Shown here: piece by piece, positions 1 through 7,137 of the stretch
Position numbering within the stretch: the stretch's first letter is position 1
How the letters are laid out: every line of letters begins with the position of its first letter
Virus record (IMG/VR): IMGVR_UViG_3300032309_000911
Coordinates: 1-64,000 of that record
Length of the DNA stretch: 64,000 nt
Source: a virus
Reading direction: 5' to 3' (one strand)
The notes under the pieces: generated by a model
Told to the model about the DNA's origin: nothing
Seen by the model: only the letters and a program-made list of their open reading frames with translations
Database searches by the model: none
Program-made: the position numbers and the translations under genes

Positions 1-358
1 AAAATACGACAGTCAAGGTTTAAGACAGTTATTAAAAGCTGCTTTTGATCCTAAAATTATTTGGGATTTACCAGAAGGAACACCTCCTTACATAGCTAAC
101 GAGGCACCAGCTGGAACAGATCACACATCTTTATTAGATGAATCAAGAAAACTTTACCTTTTTATTAAAGGCGGAAGTAATATACCAAAAGTAAAAAAAG
201 AAACTCTTTATATACAAATGTTGGAAGCATTACATAAAGATGATGCTTTAGCATTAATTGCTATAAAAGAAAAAAATCTAAATCTAGTTTATAAAGGCCT
301 TACAGAAAACTGTGTAAAAGAAGCTTTTAACTGGAATGATGATTTTATGAGAAACTAA
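1..358 (+). CDS. C-terminal part of a conserved phage protein (DUF6433-like), 5' end outside window
   Basis: An open frame enters from the left edge (first full codon at base 2) and ends in TAA at 356-358, giving 118 visible residues. The text 'DSQGLRQLLKAAFDPKIIW' and a later 'LPEGTPPY' resemble the DUF6433 family of T4-like marine phages, whose function is not established. The family assignment is from memory of the sequence pattern and is moderate. The gene is the last of its transcription unit, because a hairpin follows directly after the stop codon. The start lies upstream of the window. Confidence 0.75.
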   Translation, partial: KYDSQGLRQLLKAAFDPKIIWDLPEGTPPYIANEAPAGTDHTSLLDESRKLYLFIKGGSNIPKVKKETLYIQMLEALHKDDALALIAIKEKNLNLVYKGLTENCVKEAFNWNDDFMRN

Positions 359-360
359 GC

Positions 361-395
361 ACTAAAGAGTGTTGTAAAAATGCAACACTCTTAGT
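361..395 (+). terminator. Hairpin terminator after the first gene
   Basis: AAGAGTGTTG (365-374) pairs with CAACACTCTT (383-392) around an 8-base loop; the flanking ACT/AGT can extend the pairing across one unpaired A. There is no strong T-run after it, so it may act as a processing or 3'-protecting hairpin as well as a terminator. It lies only two bases after the stop codon. Confidence 0.65.
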
Positions 396-445
396 AACCT
401 ATTGATATTAAAAACAAATATCTTTTCCATACACAAAAATAAAGC

Positions 446-474
446 TTGTAATTAACATATTTACATGTTATATT
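446..474 (+). promoter_or_regulatory. Sigma70-type promoter for the HTH gene
   Basis: TTGTAA (446-451), a 17-base spacer and TATATT (469-474) sit in the gap between the hairpin and the gene at 508. The predicted start near 481 would give a leader of about 27 bases without an obvious Shine-Dalgarno sequence. Confidence 0.55.
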
Positions 475-507
475 ATACCTATATTAACAACTATATAATG
501 AAACACT

Positions 508-897
508 ATGAAATATATAACCAATATAGATAACTTTGAGGATTATTTAATTGATGATTCTAATGAATATAATGAAATGAATGATTACTTAGATAATAAA
601 AAATTTACATTTGATAATATTGTAAAATTATATAAAAAACATTTTATTTCTAAAATGTATAAAGATTTAGACTTTTCATATGCTATTATAAGAAATTTTG
701 AAAGAGCTTATATATCGAATCAAGAAATATTAGATAGAAATATTTTTATTTTAAAAAGTAAAATTTTACATAATCTTTCTAATAAAGAAATAGCAGATAG
801 ATATAGTATATGTTCTACGACTGTTTCTAGTTTATATAAAAAAATGTTAAAAGACCTTAAAAACATTATACAAAAAACATATTTACAAAAACAATAG
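508..897 (+). CDS. Small helix-turn-helix protein, sigma-region-4-like
   Basis: A 129-residue, Lys/Asn-rich protein. Residues ~90-117 read as a helix-turn-helix: 'LSNKEIADRYSICSTTVSSL' has the pattern of LuxR/sigma region 4 type DNA-binding helices, with 'NKEIA' as first helix and 'CSTTVSSLYKK' as probable recognition helix. The N-terminal two thirds is acidic and unrecognised. It is the first gene after a terminator and has its own sigma70-type promoter, which suits a transcription regulator. No assignment to T4 gp55 or another named factor is possible from the sequence alone. Confidence 0.7.
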   Translation: MKYITNIDNFEDYLIDDSNEYNEMNDYLDNKKFTFDNIVKLYKKHFISKMYKDLDFSYAIIRNFERAYISNQEILDRNIFILKSKILHNLSNKEIADRYSICSTTVSSLYKKMLKDLKNIIQKTYLQKQ

Positions 898-910
898 AAA
901 GATAAATATT

Positions 911-1249
911 ATGAAGAAGTTTTTGATTTACATTACTATACTAGGTTTGCTAGTGTATGGCCTTTTAACCCTTTTTATGAAATCGGTTAAGGCTAGTGAA
1001 TATAATACGGCTGTTGTAGGCCACGTGATAACACAAAAGGTATCTGGCCAACCAGTTGATGCTTCTAAATTGATGGAACAAGAATTGGCACGAGTAGCAC
1101 ATTTGTTCGCTATTGATAGTATTAATATATTGCAGAAGTATTTACCTGCTATATTAGATAAAGCGGCCGCTGAATTAAGACTTGAAGCAGATAAATCATA
1201 TAAATGCAGTTTACTAAAGGATACAAAGATACAAGACGATTGTAAGTAA
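911..1249 (+). CDS. Small exported or membrane-anchored protein
   Basis: A 112-residue protein with an N-terminal signal/anchor: 'MKKFLIYITILGLLVYGLLT' is a lysine start followed by a hydrophobic run, with a possible cleavage site after 'VKA' near residue 28. The mature part is mostly helical and has two cysteines near the C-terminus (C198-type pair 'YKCSLL...DDCK'). No family is recognised. It lies 13 bases after the HTH gene and 3 bases before the SprT-like gene, so the three are probably co-transcribed. Confidence 0.7.
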   Translation: MKKFLIYITILGLLVYGLLTLFMKSVKASEYNTAVVGHVITQKVSGQPVDASKLMEQELARVAHLFAIDSINILQKYLPAILDKAAAELRLEADKSYKCSLLKDTKIQDDCK

Positions 1250-1252
1250 TGT

Positions 1253-1666
1253 ATGATAAAGGTAACTAAAAAGAAAGTTTTAACGATTAAAAAGAAACTT
1301 ATGCCATTGTTATCTTCAAAAGAAAAATATTCTACCACATATAAAGACATCAAAAAATATTTTAAAATACTCAATGAGGGACTATTTAACAATAAATTAT
1401 CACCTTTTAACGATATAGAAATTAAAGAATTAAAAAGACAAAAATGTATGGGTCAAGTTATTATAGTTGATTATGAGAGAAAAGGTACAAGAACTTTAAA
1501 ATTGGAAATGGATACAAAATACGATAATAAAAAAGATTTCTTGGAGACGTTAGCCCATGAAATGGTGCACCTTTATCAGTTTACACAGTTAAACGATAAT
1601 GGTAACCACAACAAACTATTTTATAGTTTTAGACCTAATCTAAAATATGTTGGTTTAAAATTATAA
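1253..1666 (+). CDS. SprT-like zinc metalloprotease
   Basis: A 137-residue protein with the SprT/M48-like zinc motif HEMVH (H102, E103, H106 in 'LAHEMVHLYQF') and a downstream third-ligand candidate H119 in 'NGNHNKLFYSF'. SprT-like domains are common in T4-like marine phages; the eukaryotic relative Spartan cleaves DNA-protein crosslinks. The phage protein is short and contains essentially only the catalytic domain. A role in clearing protein from DNA or attacking a host protein is an inference. The preceding gene ends 3 bases upstream. Confidence 0.82.
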   Translation: MIKVTKKKVLTIKKKLMPLLSSKEKYSTTYKDIKKYFKILNEGLFNNKLSPFNDIEIKELKRQKCMGQVIIVDYERKGTRTLKLEMDTKYDNKKDFLETLAHEMVHLYQFTQLNDNGNHNKLFYSFRPNLKYVGLKL

Positions 1667-1684
1667 ACAACCGAAGGATATATA

Positions 1685-2014
1685 ATGACACAAGTGATAA
1701 CAAAAAAGTTCAAAGATGAATACCTTAAATCATCTATTAAAAATTCTATTAAAGCAATAGAAGATTTTACCGAAAATCGGAGACGAGGAGATCAAATCGT
1801 TTATTATGAGGGTAATTTCCAAGAAGATGTTTTAAATAATTTTTCTAATAAAGAATCAGAAGAAATATTTAATAATATGAAAAAATACTTAAACGATTAT
1901 AGATTAATTTTTTTACAAAAGAAAATTAAAATTAATGACGTTAATACACAAGTTAGTGAATTAAACGAACCAAAACATTACTTTTCTTATATTGTAAGTA
2001 AAAGAGTATTTTAA
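1685..2014 (+). CDS. Conserved-looking hypothetical protein
   Basis: A 109-residue, charged, apparently soluble protein with no signal peptide or membrane segment. A Shine-Dalgarno-like GAAGG lies about 7 bases upstream of the ATG. I do not recognise a family. It sits between the SprT-like protease and the glucosaminidase on the same strand with short gaps, so it belongs to that operon. Confidence 0.65.
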   Translation: MTQVITKKFKDEYLKSSIKNSIKAIEDFTENRRRGDQIVYYEGNFQEDVLNNFSNKESEEIFNNMKKYLNDYRLIFLQKKIKINDVNTQVSELNEPKHYFSYIVSKRVF

Positions 2015-2026
2015 TTATATTCATAT

Positions 2027-2728
2027 ATGAAACCTAGACCTTGGTATTGGCACGTTAAATATAAGTGGCCACGAAAAATTAAATATCATATTAGACAATT
2101 AATGTCTATTATTGGTATTACTTTAATAGGATTTGGTATAGGTACGTTTTATCCTAACTTTATATCTCAACACAATGTTGAGGAAAAGGCAATAGACAAA
2201 ACTATAAAATGGGCCAAAGAAATTGGTTTCATGGAACCTAGAATAGAAACTTATAGTGATGAAATTTTTATCAAAACTATGCAAAAATGTATTGCTTATT
2301 TAAATTTAGAACTTCATAAAAATGAACAAATACCTGACGAACTTATTATCGCTCAGGCCATAATTGAAAGTAATGCTGGATTAAGTAGATTTGCACGTGA
2401 AGGAAACAATTTATTTGGAATAAGAGTATGGAATAAAGACGCAGGAATTTTACCACAAGGATATAACGATACATTATCTTGGAGAGTTAAATCATATAAT
2501 AGTAAATGTGCTTCTGTCCGAGATTACATTAAAATTTTAAATACAAAACAGGCATATTCTGAATTTAGGAAAATACGTGATAAACAGAATAGACTATGGG
2601 GGAAACCTGATGGTATAGAATTGGCACGTGGACTTGATAGTTGGAGTACTACAAAAGATTATGAACAACAAGTTATAAATATAATTAAGAAATTGAGACA
2701 AGATGGAAAGATCGTAATTAAAAGATGA
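2027..2728 (+). CDS. Membrane-anchored Bax/FlgJ-type glucosaminidase
   Basis: A 233-residue protein. Residues ~24-42 form a membrane anchor after a very basic N-terminus (type II, catalytic domain outside). Residues ~95-220 match the glucosaminidase fold (PF01832 type): 'IAQAIIESNAGLSRFAREGN' carries the probable catalytic Glu E114, followed by 'NLFGI' and the 'YNSKCASVRDYIKIL' segment typical of Bax-like proteins. It should cut peptidoglycan between glycan sugars. With the M15 peptidase at 6637 the phage has two unrelated wall hydrolases. A role in lysis or in superinfection control is possible. The stop overlaps the next gene in an ATGA junction. Confidence 0.85.
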   Translation: MKPRPWYWHVKYKWPRKIKYHIRQLMSIIGITLIGFGIGTFYPNFISQHNVEEKAIDKTIKWAKEIGFMEPRIETYSDEIFIKTMQKCIAYLNLELHKNEQIPDELIIAQAIIESNAGLSRFAREGNNLFGIRVWNKDAGILPQGYNDTLSWRVKSYNSKCASVRDYIKILNTKQAYSEFRKIRDKQNRLWGKPDGIELARGLDSWSTTKDYEQQVINIIKKLRQDGKIVIKR

Positions 2729-2865
2729 CAAAAGAAAGACCAAAAATATACGAGAGAAATCCTGATACAGGTGTAATACGTTGGCGATATGTTGATGAAT
2801 CACATGATAAGTTTGGATGGCCTAATTACGGCAGATTATTAAAAACAAAAAAGGAGAAAAAATGA
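2725..2865 (+). CDS. 46-residue conserved-looking small protein
   Basis: ATG at 2725 overlaps the glucosaminidase stop (ATGA), and its own stop overlaps the ATG of the membrane gene at 2862, so it is translationally coupled on both sides. The protein is basic at both ends and has aromatic residues in the middle ('GVIRWRYVDE', 'FGWPNYGRLL'). No function is recognised. The tight coupling and lack of alternative frames support it as real. Confidence 0.65.
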   Translation: MTKERPKIYERNPDTGVIRWRYVDESHDKFGWPNYGRLLKTKKEKK

Positions 2866-3137
2866 ACGAAGTACTATTTTTTGGTGGCGCAGCTCTTGTA
2901 ATAGGTTTAAGTTATTTTATGGGGTTTAAAAATGGGATTGATAAAAACTTAAAAGAACAAGTAAGGCAATTTTTACATGATATGACCGTATCTCAAATGG
3001 CACACACACATTTTATGCAAAAAGCAGCAAATGAAACAAAACTATTGTTAAAAAATTTAGGTATTAAAAACCCAAAAAATATAAAAGCACCTAAATTAAT
3101 GACATTGGAACAATTTGATTCTGAAAACAAAAAATAA
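2862..3137 (+). CDS. Single-span membrane protein with coiled cytoplasmic tail
   Basis: A 91-residue protein with one N-terminal membrane span ('VLFFGGAALVIGLSYFMGF', residues 4-22) and a helical tail. A strong Shine-Dalgarno AAGGAG precedes the start at 2851-2856. Family unknown. It is followed four bases later by a second membrane protein, suggesting that the two act together in the envelope. Confidence 0.7.
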   Translation: MNEVLFFGGAALVIGLSYFMGFKNGIDKNLKEQVRQFLHDMTVSQMAHTHFMQKAANETKLLLKNLGIKNPKNIKAPKLMTLEQFDSENKK

Positions 3138-3141
3138 TTAA

Positions 3142-4206
3142 ATGATATTAACCACACTATTATTCTTATCAGGTATTGCAGTATCTATTGTAGGTGCTTA
3201 TTATTCAATATTAGGATTAGCATCTTTATTTGCCGGCGCATATTGGGCAGTGGTAACAATGGGTATTACACTAGAAGCTGCAAAACTGGTAACAGTATCT
3301 TGGTTATATCGTAACTGGAATTTAAAAGAACTACCTAATTCAATAAGAATGTACTTGACATCTGCTGTTTTAATGCTTATGTTCATTACATCAATAGGCA
3401 TATTTGGGTTTTTATCTAAAGCACATTTAGATACAGCAGCACCAAATACTGGTAATAGATTATTAGTTAAGAATATTGAAAAACAAATAGAATCAGAAAA
3501 AAAAACAGTTGACGGTGCTCAAAAAATTGTAGATCAATTAGATAAAGCATTAGATAAGGTCATAGAGAAAGACGCTGACAAAGGTTTAGTAGAAAGACAA
3601 AAACAACAGAACGAGAGAAATAAAGCCAATAATATTATTGCCAATTCATCTAAAAAGATTACAGAATTATCAAATCAAAAACTTAAATACGACAAAGAGC
3701 AGTTATCTATAGACAAGGAAGTGGGGCCATTTAAATATGTTGCCGAAATTTTATTTGGTGATAGTGATAATGGTAATTTAGATAGAGCTGTTAGATTTAT
3801 TATTATATGTTTAATTATGGTATTTGACCCTTTAGCTGTATTAATGTTAGTTGCTTTTAATTCTTCTCTTAAAAATAAAGAATTAAATAATAAACAAACT
3901 TATAAAAACGAATATAGAATTACTTATCCCGAAGATTTAAAAACTAATGATTATACAAATAATTCTACTTCAACTGAATTAAAAACAAACAAATCTTCAA
4001 TTAAAGATATAATTTTAAAACAAATATTAGAAAAAATTAATGATAAAAATAAATCACAAAAAGAAAGAGATAGAGATTATCAAAAATTTGTACAAGAAAT
4101 AGGTGCTAAAGAACTTGAAGGATTAAGTCCAGATGAAATAAAAATAAAACTAGATCAAATTTATGATTGGAATGAAAAGAAAGGAAAAGATGAAAAAAAT
4201 AGTTAG
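3142..4206 (+). CDS. Multi-span membrane protein with long periplasmic/cytoplasmic coiled coil
   Basis: A 354-residue protein. Residues ~1-45 and ~70-92 hold two or three membrane spans, residues ~105-185 are a charged coiled coil, residues ~215-240 contain another span ('FIIICLIMVFDPLAVLMLVA'), and the C-terminal ~100 residues are soluble and charged. This architecture recurs in T4-like marine phages, but I know of no assigned function. Its 3' end contains the start of a lipoprotein gene in another frame, reminiscent of nested lysis (spanin) genes. Confidence 0.75.
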   Translation: MILTTLLFLSGIAVSIVGAYYSILGLASLFAGAYWAVVTMGITLEAAKLVTVSWLYRNWNLKELPNSIRMYLTSAVLMLMFITSIGIFGFLSKAHLDTAAPNTGNRLLVKNIEKQIESEKKTVDGAQKIVDQLDKALDKVIEKDADKGLVERQKQQNERNKANNIIANSSKKITELSNQKLKYDKEQLSIDKEVGPFKYVAEILFGDSDNGNLDRAVRFIIICLIMVFDPLAVLMLVAFNSSLKNKELNNKQTYKNEYRITYPEDLKTNDYTNNSTSTELKTNKSSIKDIILKQILEKINDKNKSQKERDRDYQKFVQEIGAKELEGLSPDEIKIKLDQIYDWNEKKGKDEKNS

Positions 4207-4327
4207 TATATTGTTATTATTAATTATTGTTGCTTGCACAACCACAAACACAACAACACAATCAGAACCTAAAACTGATTTTAATAAAATTATCAATGGT
4301 TTAAAAGCAATAGTAATACCAAATTAA
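4190..4327 (+). CDS. 45-residue lipoprotein, possible outer-membrane spanin-like
   Basis: The start at 4190 lies inside the 3' end of the membrane gene (17-base overlap, another frame). The product has a classic lipoprotein signal: 'MKKIVSILLLLIIVAC' with the lipobox V-A-C, so C16 would be lipidated, followed by a Thr-rich linker. Size and overlap resemble Rz1-type o-spanins, and a glucosaminidase lies upstream. It lacks the high proline content of many Rz1 proteins, so spanin function is only a suggestion. Confidence 0.7.
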   Translation: MKKIVSILLLLIIVACTTTNTTTQSEPKTDFNKIINGLKAIVIPN

Positions 4328-4329
4328 TG

Positions 4330-4358
4330 TTGACAAGAAATAAATTAAATGATATAAT
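4330..4358 (+). promoter_or_regulatory. Consensus sigma70 promoter (TTGACA-17-TATAAT)
   Basis: TTGACA (4330-4335), exactly 17 bases, then TATAAT (4353-4358): a perfect match to the bacterial housekeeping consensus. The expected start lies near 4365, two bases before the ATG at 4367. The downstream mRNA would therefore be essentially leaderless. Confidence 0.88.
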
Positions 4359-4366
4359 GAAAGTAT

Positions 4367-4516
4367 ATGAAGTTGAATCTTACAAATAAATTACAACAAA
4401 GACTTATAGATAACGCATTTAAAGCTTGTGAAAAAGCAGAATCTAAATGGGCAAAAAACTTTTGGTTTACCGTTTGGAAAAAATTGTGTCAAAGATATAA
4501 AAAAGGTATACATTAA
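4367..4516 (+). CDS. 49-residue basic protein, first gene of a leaderless unit
   Basis: ATG at 4367 is about two bases from the predicted transcription start of the perfect promoter just upstream, with no Shine-Dalgarno sequence. The protein is helical and basic, and its C-terminal half has conspicuous aromatic residues ('WAKNFWFTVWKKLCQRYKKG'). Its TAA shares a base with the ATG of the next gene (TAATG). No family is recognised. Confidence 0.7.
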   Translation: MKLNLTNKLQQRLIDNAFKACEKAESKWAKNFWFTVWKKLCQRYKKGIH

Positions 4517-5085
4517 TGAATATATTTTATTTAGATAAAGATCCTATAAAAGCGGCAGAAATGTCTTGTGATAAACACGTATGTAAAATGATTATAGAAT
4601 CGGCACAAATGCTATCAACAGCACATAGAGTATTAGATGGCCAAGAATTTACAGATAAAACGGCAAATGGCCGTAATATAAAAAGATGGCGACATCCAGA
4701 TAAAGACTTAGATAAAATTTTATATAAAGCCAGTCATATCAAACATCCAAGTACACAATGGGTAATGTATAATTTACATAATTATATATGGTTGTATAGA
4801 CACATGATGGCATTGCACTCACAATTTAAATTGAGATATAATAAATCAGAAGATCACATGACTATACAAAAACTAGGTAAGATATTAAAAGATGCTCCCA
4901 GAAGATTGCCAGTAAGAGATCAAAAAGAACCTACACCAGCAATGCCAGATGAATGTAAAGTACCAGGAGATTCAGTAGCTAGTTATAGAAAATACTATAT
5001 AATGAAGAAAAAAGATTTTGCTACTTGGAAATATCCAGCAGTAATGCCAAACTGGTACAAAAAAGGTATTGAAAATGCCTTCTAA
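4516..5085 (+). CDS. Conserved marine-phage protein of unknown function ('CDKHVCKMIIESAQ' family)
   Basis: A 189-residue protein beginning 'MNIFYLDKDPIKAAEMSCDK'. This opening, followed by a Cys/His/Met-rich helix and 'STQWV', is recognisable from many marine and T4-like phages, where it is annotated only as hypothetical. Conserved Cys/His residues (C19, H22, C24) could bind metal, but this is a guess. It is translationally coupled to the 49-residue gene and overlaps the next gene by 11 bases. Confidence 0.75.
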   Translation: MNIFYLDKDPIKAAEMSCDKHVCKMIIESAQMLSTAHRVLDGQEFTDKTANGRNIKRWRHPDKDLDKILYKASHIKHPSTQWVMYNLHNYIWLYRHMMALHSQFKLRYNKSEDHMTIQKLGKILKDAPRRLPVRDQKEPTPAMPDECKVPGDSVASYRKYYIMKKKDFATWKYPAVMPNWYKKGIENAF

Positions 5086-5329
5086 AGATGATAAAGAATT
5101 AAAAGAAGTTTATAATATAGTATTTCAAGAAGTTGCTCGTTTAATATTGGTTGAAAAAAAACAAACACAAATAGTTGCCGCAACACTATTAGCACAAGCA
5201 TTAAGGCTGTATAAATCATCTTTAAATGATTCTGATTTTTTAAGAATGTTAAAATCAATACCAGAATCGGCAGAGAATATTAGACCTTATGATGAATTAG
5301 AATCTAACAATAAACAAACCATAAATTAA
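5075..5329 (+). CDS. Hypothetical helical protein
   Basis: ATG at 5075 ('MPSKDDKELKEVYN', 84 residues) was chosen over an in-frame TTG at 5069 because AAGG at 5063-5066 is well spaced from it. The product is helical ('AATLLAQALRLYKSSL') and charged, without signal or membrane segments. It overlaps the gene before it by 11 bases and touches the next one (TAATG), so it is part of a coupled operon. Confidence 0.7.
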   Translation: MPSKDDKELKEVYNIVFQEVARLILVEKKQTQIVAATLLAQALRLYKSSLNDSDFLRMLKSIPESAENIRPYDELESNNKQTIN

Positions 5330-5535
5330 TGAAAATTACTAGAAAAAGAACCTTTGTTAAAGCTTTAATATATAGAATATGGATATTTACTATAACATAT
5401 TTATTGTTAATAATTACAGGACAATCATGGCATGATGCTATAATACCTACTATAGGTTTTAATTTTTTATTAACATTTACCTATTATAGTTATGATAGAT
5501 TATGGCAAAAAATAAAATGGGGAATAGAAAAATGA
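5329..5535 (+). CDS. DUF2061-like small membrane protein
   Basis: A 68-residue protein: 'RKRTFVKALIYRIWIFTITY' followed by a second span and 'YYSYDRLWQKIKWG' at the end. The K-x-x-x-R-I-W opening and the (H/D)RLW-x-K-I-x-W-G ending are the hallmarks of DUF2061 (PF09834), a two-span membrane family of unknown function found in bacteria and marine phages. The stop overlaps the ATG of the next gene. Confidence 0.8.
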   Translation: MKITRKRTFVKALIYRIWIFTITYLLLIITGQSWHDAIIPTIGFNFLLTFTYYSYDRLWQKIKWGIEK

Positions 5536-5939
5536 AAAAAATATTTTTTATATTTTTAATTTTTACATTCTTCATAAATTCTTCATATTCTAATACGTCA
5601 ACCACAACTATGACTGTAAGCGTTAGAGTTGTTGAAAATTATGAAAAAAATAAAATTATTAATGCTAACTATTTAATAAATGAAAATAAAATTACTATAC
5701 CTAATGATAAACCTTTAGTAGTATCTTTTGAAAAAGACAATACGAAAGTAACGCATATAATTCGAGAAATTGATTATAATTGTTGTTATTGTACACAAAA
5801 ATACATTGATGGTACTTATATTGATGAAGAAAGAAATTCTTATTTATTTGATAAAAGAACAAACAAATTAGCCGTAAATTATTCAAACCAAAATACAGGC
5901 AAAGTTATTTTTTGTCCTAAAATAAATATAAAAAAATAA
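5532..5939 (+). CDS. Exported protein of unknown function
   Basis: Start taken at 5532, giving an N-terminal 'MKKIFFIFLIFTFFINSSYS' signal peptide with cleavage probable after 'SYS'; an upstream ATG at 5502 in the same frame would put a hydrophilic segment before the signal. The mature ~116 residues are beta-rich and include a vicinal cysteine cluster 'YNCCYCTQKY' and one more Cys near the end, suggesting disulfides in the periplasm or a metal site. No family is recognised. ATGA overlap with the DUF2061 gene implies coupling. Confidence 0.7.
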   Translation: MKKIFFIFLIFTFFINSSYSNTSTTTMTVSVRVVENYEKNKIINANYLINENKITIPNDKPLVVSFEKDNTKVTHIIREIDYNCCYCTQKYIDGTYIDEERNSYLFDKRTNKLAVNYSNQNTGKVIFCPKINIKK

Positions 5940-5940
5940 T

Positions 5941-6246
5941 ATGCCAATATACAGTTTTGAAAATATTAAAACAGGAGAAGAATATACTGAACATTTATCA
6001 ATTTCAGAACTAGAAACTTATTTAAAAAAAAATAAAAATGTTAGACAAATATTTACGTCCCTAAATATTGTAGGTGGTGTATCGGGTTTAACTCATAAAA
6101 CAGATAGTGGTTGGCAAGACAATTTACAAAGAATAGCAGAAGCTCACCCAGGATCACCATTAGCTGAAAGATATAAAAAGAAATCTATTAAAGAAGTTAA
6201 AACAAAAGAAGTAATAAATAAACATAGGAAAAGAAAAAAATGGTAG
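5941..6246 (+). CDS. Conserved T4-like marine phage protein
   Basis: A 101-residue protein starting 'MPIYSFENIKTGEEYTEHLS', followed by 'GGVSGLTHKTDSGWQDNLQR' and 'EAHPGSPLAERY'. This layout is familiar from cyanophage genomes. The N-terminus resembles FmdB-type small proteins but lacks their zinc-binding CxxC pairs. The C-terminus is strongly basic. Function unknown. It starts one base after the previous stop and overlaps the next gene by seven bases. Confidence 0.75.
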   Translation: MPIYSFENIKTGEEYTEHLSISELETYLKKNKNVRQIFTSLNIVGGVSGLTHKTDSGWQDNLQRIAEAHPGSPLAERYKKKSIKEVKTKEVINKHRKRKKW

Positions 6247-6635
6247 ATAATAATATTCCAGATTACATGCGTGGTTTTGATCTTGATGAAGATTTTGGTT
6301 TTACACCAGTATCAAATAAACCCACAACAGAAACACCTTCTATTGATCCTAAAGTTATAGAAACTAATAACGTAGAATTATCTAAAATTAAATCTGATGT
6401 ATCTACTATTAAGTCTATGATAAATGAAATAATGGAAATTGTAAATGAAAAAGATTCCGTTTCTAAAGAAGTTGCAGATGCCACTACAGTACAGAGATTT
6501 AAAGATATCGAAAAAGTTATACTACCTTTTTTATACAATCTTAGTAAAAGTGATGAACCATATATACATTGGCCTAATAGAGGTCCAATTATTAAAGCTC
6601 AAATAGAAAAAATAATAAAATTAACAAGAGGATAA
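6240..6635 (+). CDS. Conserved phage protein with 'YIHWPNR' C-terminal motif
   Basis: A 131-residue protein: an acidic N-terminal segment ('DYMRGFDLDEDFGF'), a Ser/Thr-rich linker, a predicted coiled coil (residues ~50-75) and a C-terminal 'EPYIHWPNRGPIIKAQIEKI' motif that I recognise from T4-like cyanophage hypotheticals. Function not known. It overlaps the previous gene and is followed one base later by the M15 peptidase. Confidence 0.72.
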   Translation: MVDNNIPDYMRGFDLDEDFGFTPVSNKPTTETPSIDPKVIETNNVELSKIKSDVSTIKSMINEIMEIVNEKDSVSKEVADATTVQRFKDIEKVILPFLYNLSKSDEPYIHWPNRGPIIKAQIEKIIKLTRG

Positions 6636-6636
6636 T

Positions 6637-7098
6637 ATGAATTTAACAGAAAACGTATCATTAAAAGAATTAACTAAAAGTGAATCAGCAACAAGATTTG
6701 GCATTTCAAATGAACCAACTGAAGAAGCTTTAGAAAATTTACAAAAATTGGCAACACATATACTTCAACCAGTTAGAGATAATTTTGGTAAACCTTTAAT
6801 TATAACTTCAGGTTATAGATCGCCAGAGCTTTGTGTAAAGATAGGAAGTACAACAACCAGCCAACACACTAAAGGTCAAGCTGCAGACTTTGAAATTGGT
6901 GGTATTGCTAATAAAGATTTAAGCGATTGGATTCATCAAAACCTTGATTATGATCAATTAATATTAGAATTTTGGAAACCAGAAGATCCTAATAGCGGTT
7001 GGGTACACTGTTCTTATAAAGGTGAAGGATTGAATAGAAAACAATATCTAAGAGCCATAACAGAAAACGGTAAGACTAAGTACGAACCTATGATATAG
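6637..7098 (+). CDS. Peptidase M15 (D-Ala-D-Ala carboxypeptidase/endolysin type)
   Basis: A 153-residue single-domain protein. 'ITSGYRSPELCVKIGST', 'SQHTKGQAADFE' (H77, D84) and 'WVHCSY' (H124) give the zinc ligands of the M15_3 family (PF08291 type). Such enzymes cleave peptide crosslinks of peptidoglycan and serve as phage endolysins. It has no signal peptide, so it would need the holin-like protein (14715-15011) for release. It is the last gene of the run from 4367, and a new promoter starts right after it. Confidence 0.87.
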   Translation: MNLTENVSLKELTKSESATRFGISNEPTEEALENLQKLATHILQPVRDNFGKPLIITSGYRSPELCVKIGSTTTSQHTKGQAADFEIGGIANKDLSDWIHQNLDYDQLILEFWKPEDPNSGWVHCSYKGEGLNRKQYLRAITENGKTKYEPMI

Positions 7099-7129
7099 GC
7101 TTGACAAACCACCTATATTATGATATATT
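7093..7129 (+). promoter_or_regulatory. Sigma70 promoter with inverted repeat over the -35 box
   Basis: TTGACA (7101-7106), 17 bases, TATATT (7124-7129). The -35 box lies in the loop of an exact inverted repeat, ATATAGG (7093-7099) / CCTATAT (7112-7118), which could be an operator or the 3' hairpin of the upstream gene. The predicted start near 7136 is two bases before the ATG at 7138. Confidence 0.8.
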
Positions 7130-7137
7130 ATTAGAAT

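Noticed and set aside
928-1392. 154-codon minus-strand frame
   Set aside because: It lies opposite two well-supported + strand genes (secreted protein and SprT-like protease) and has no promoter.
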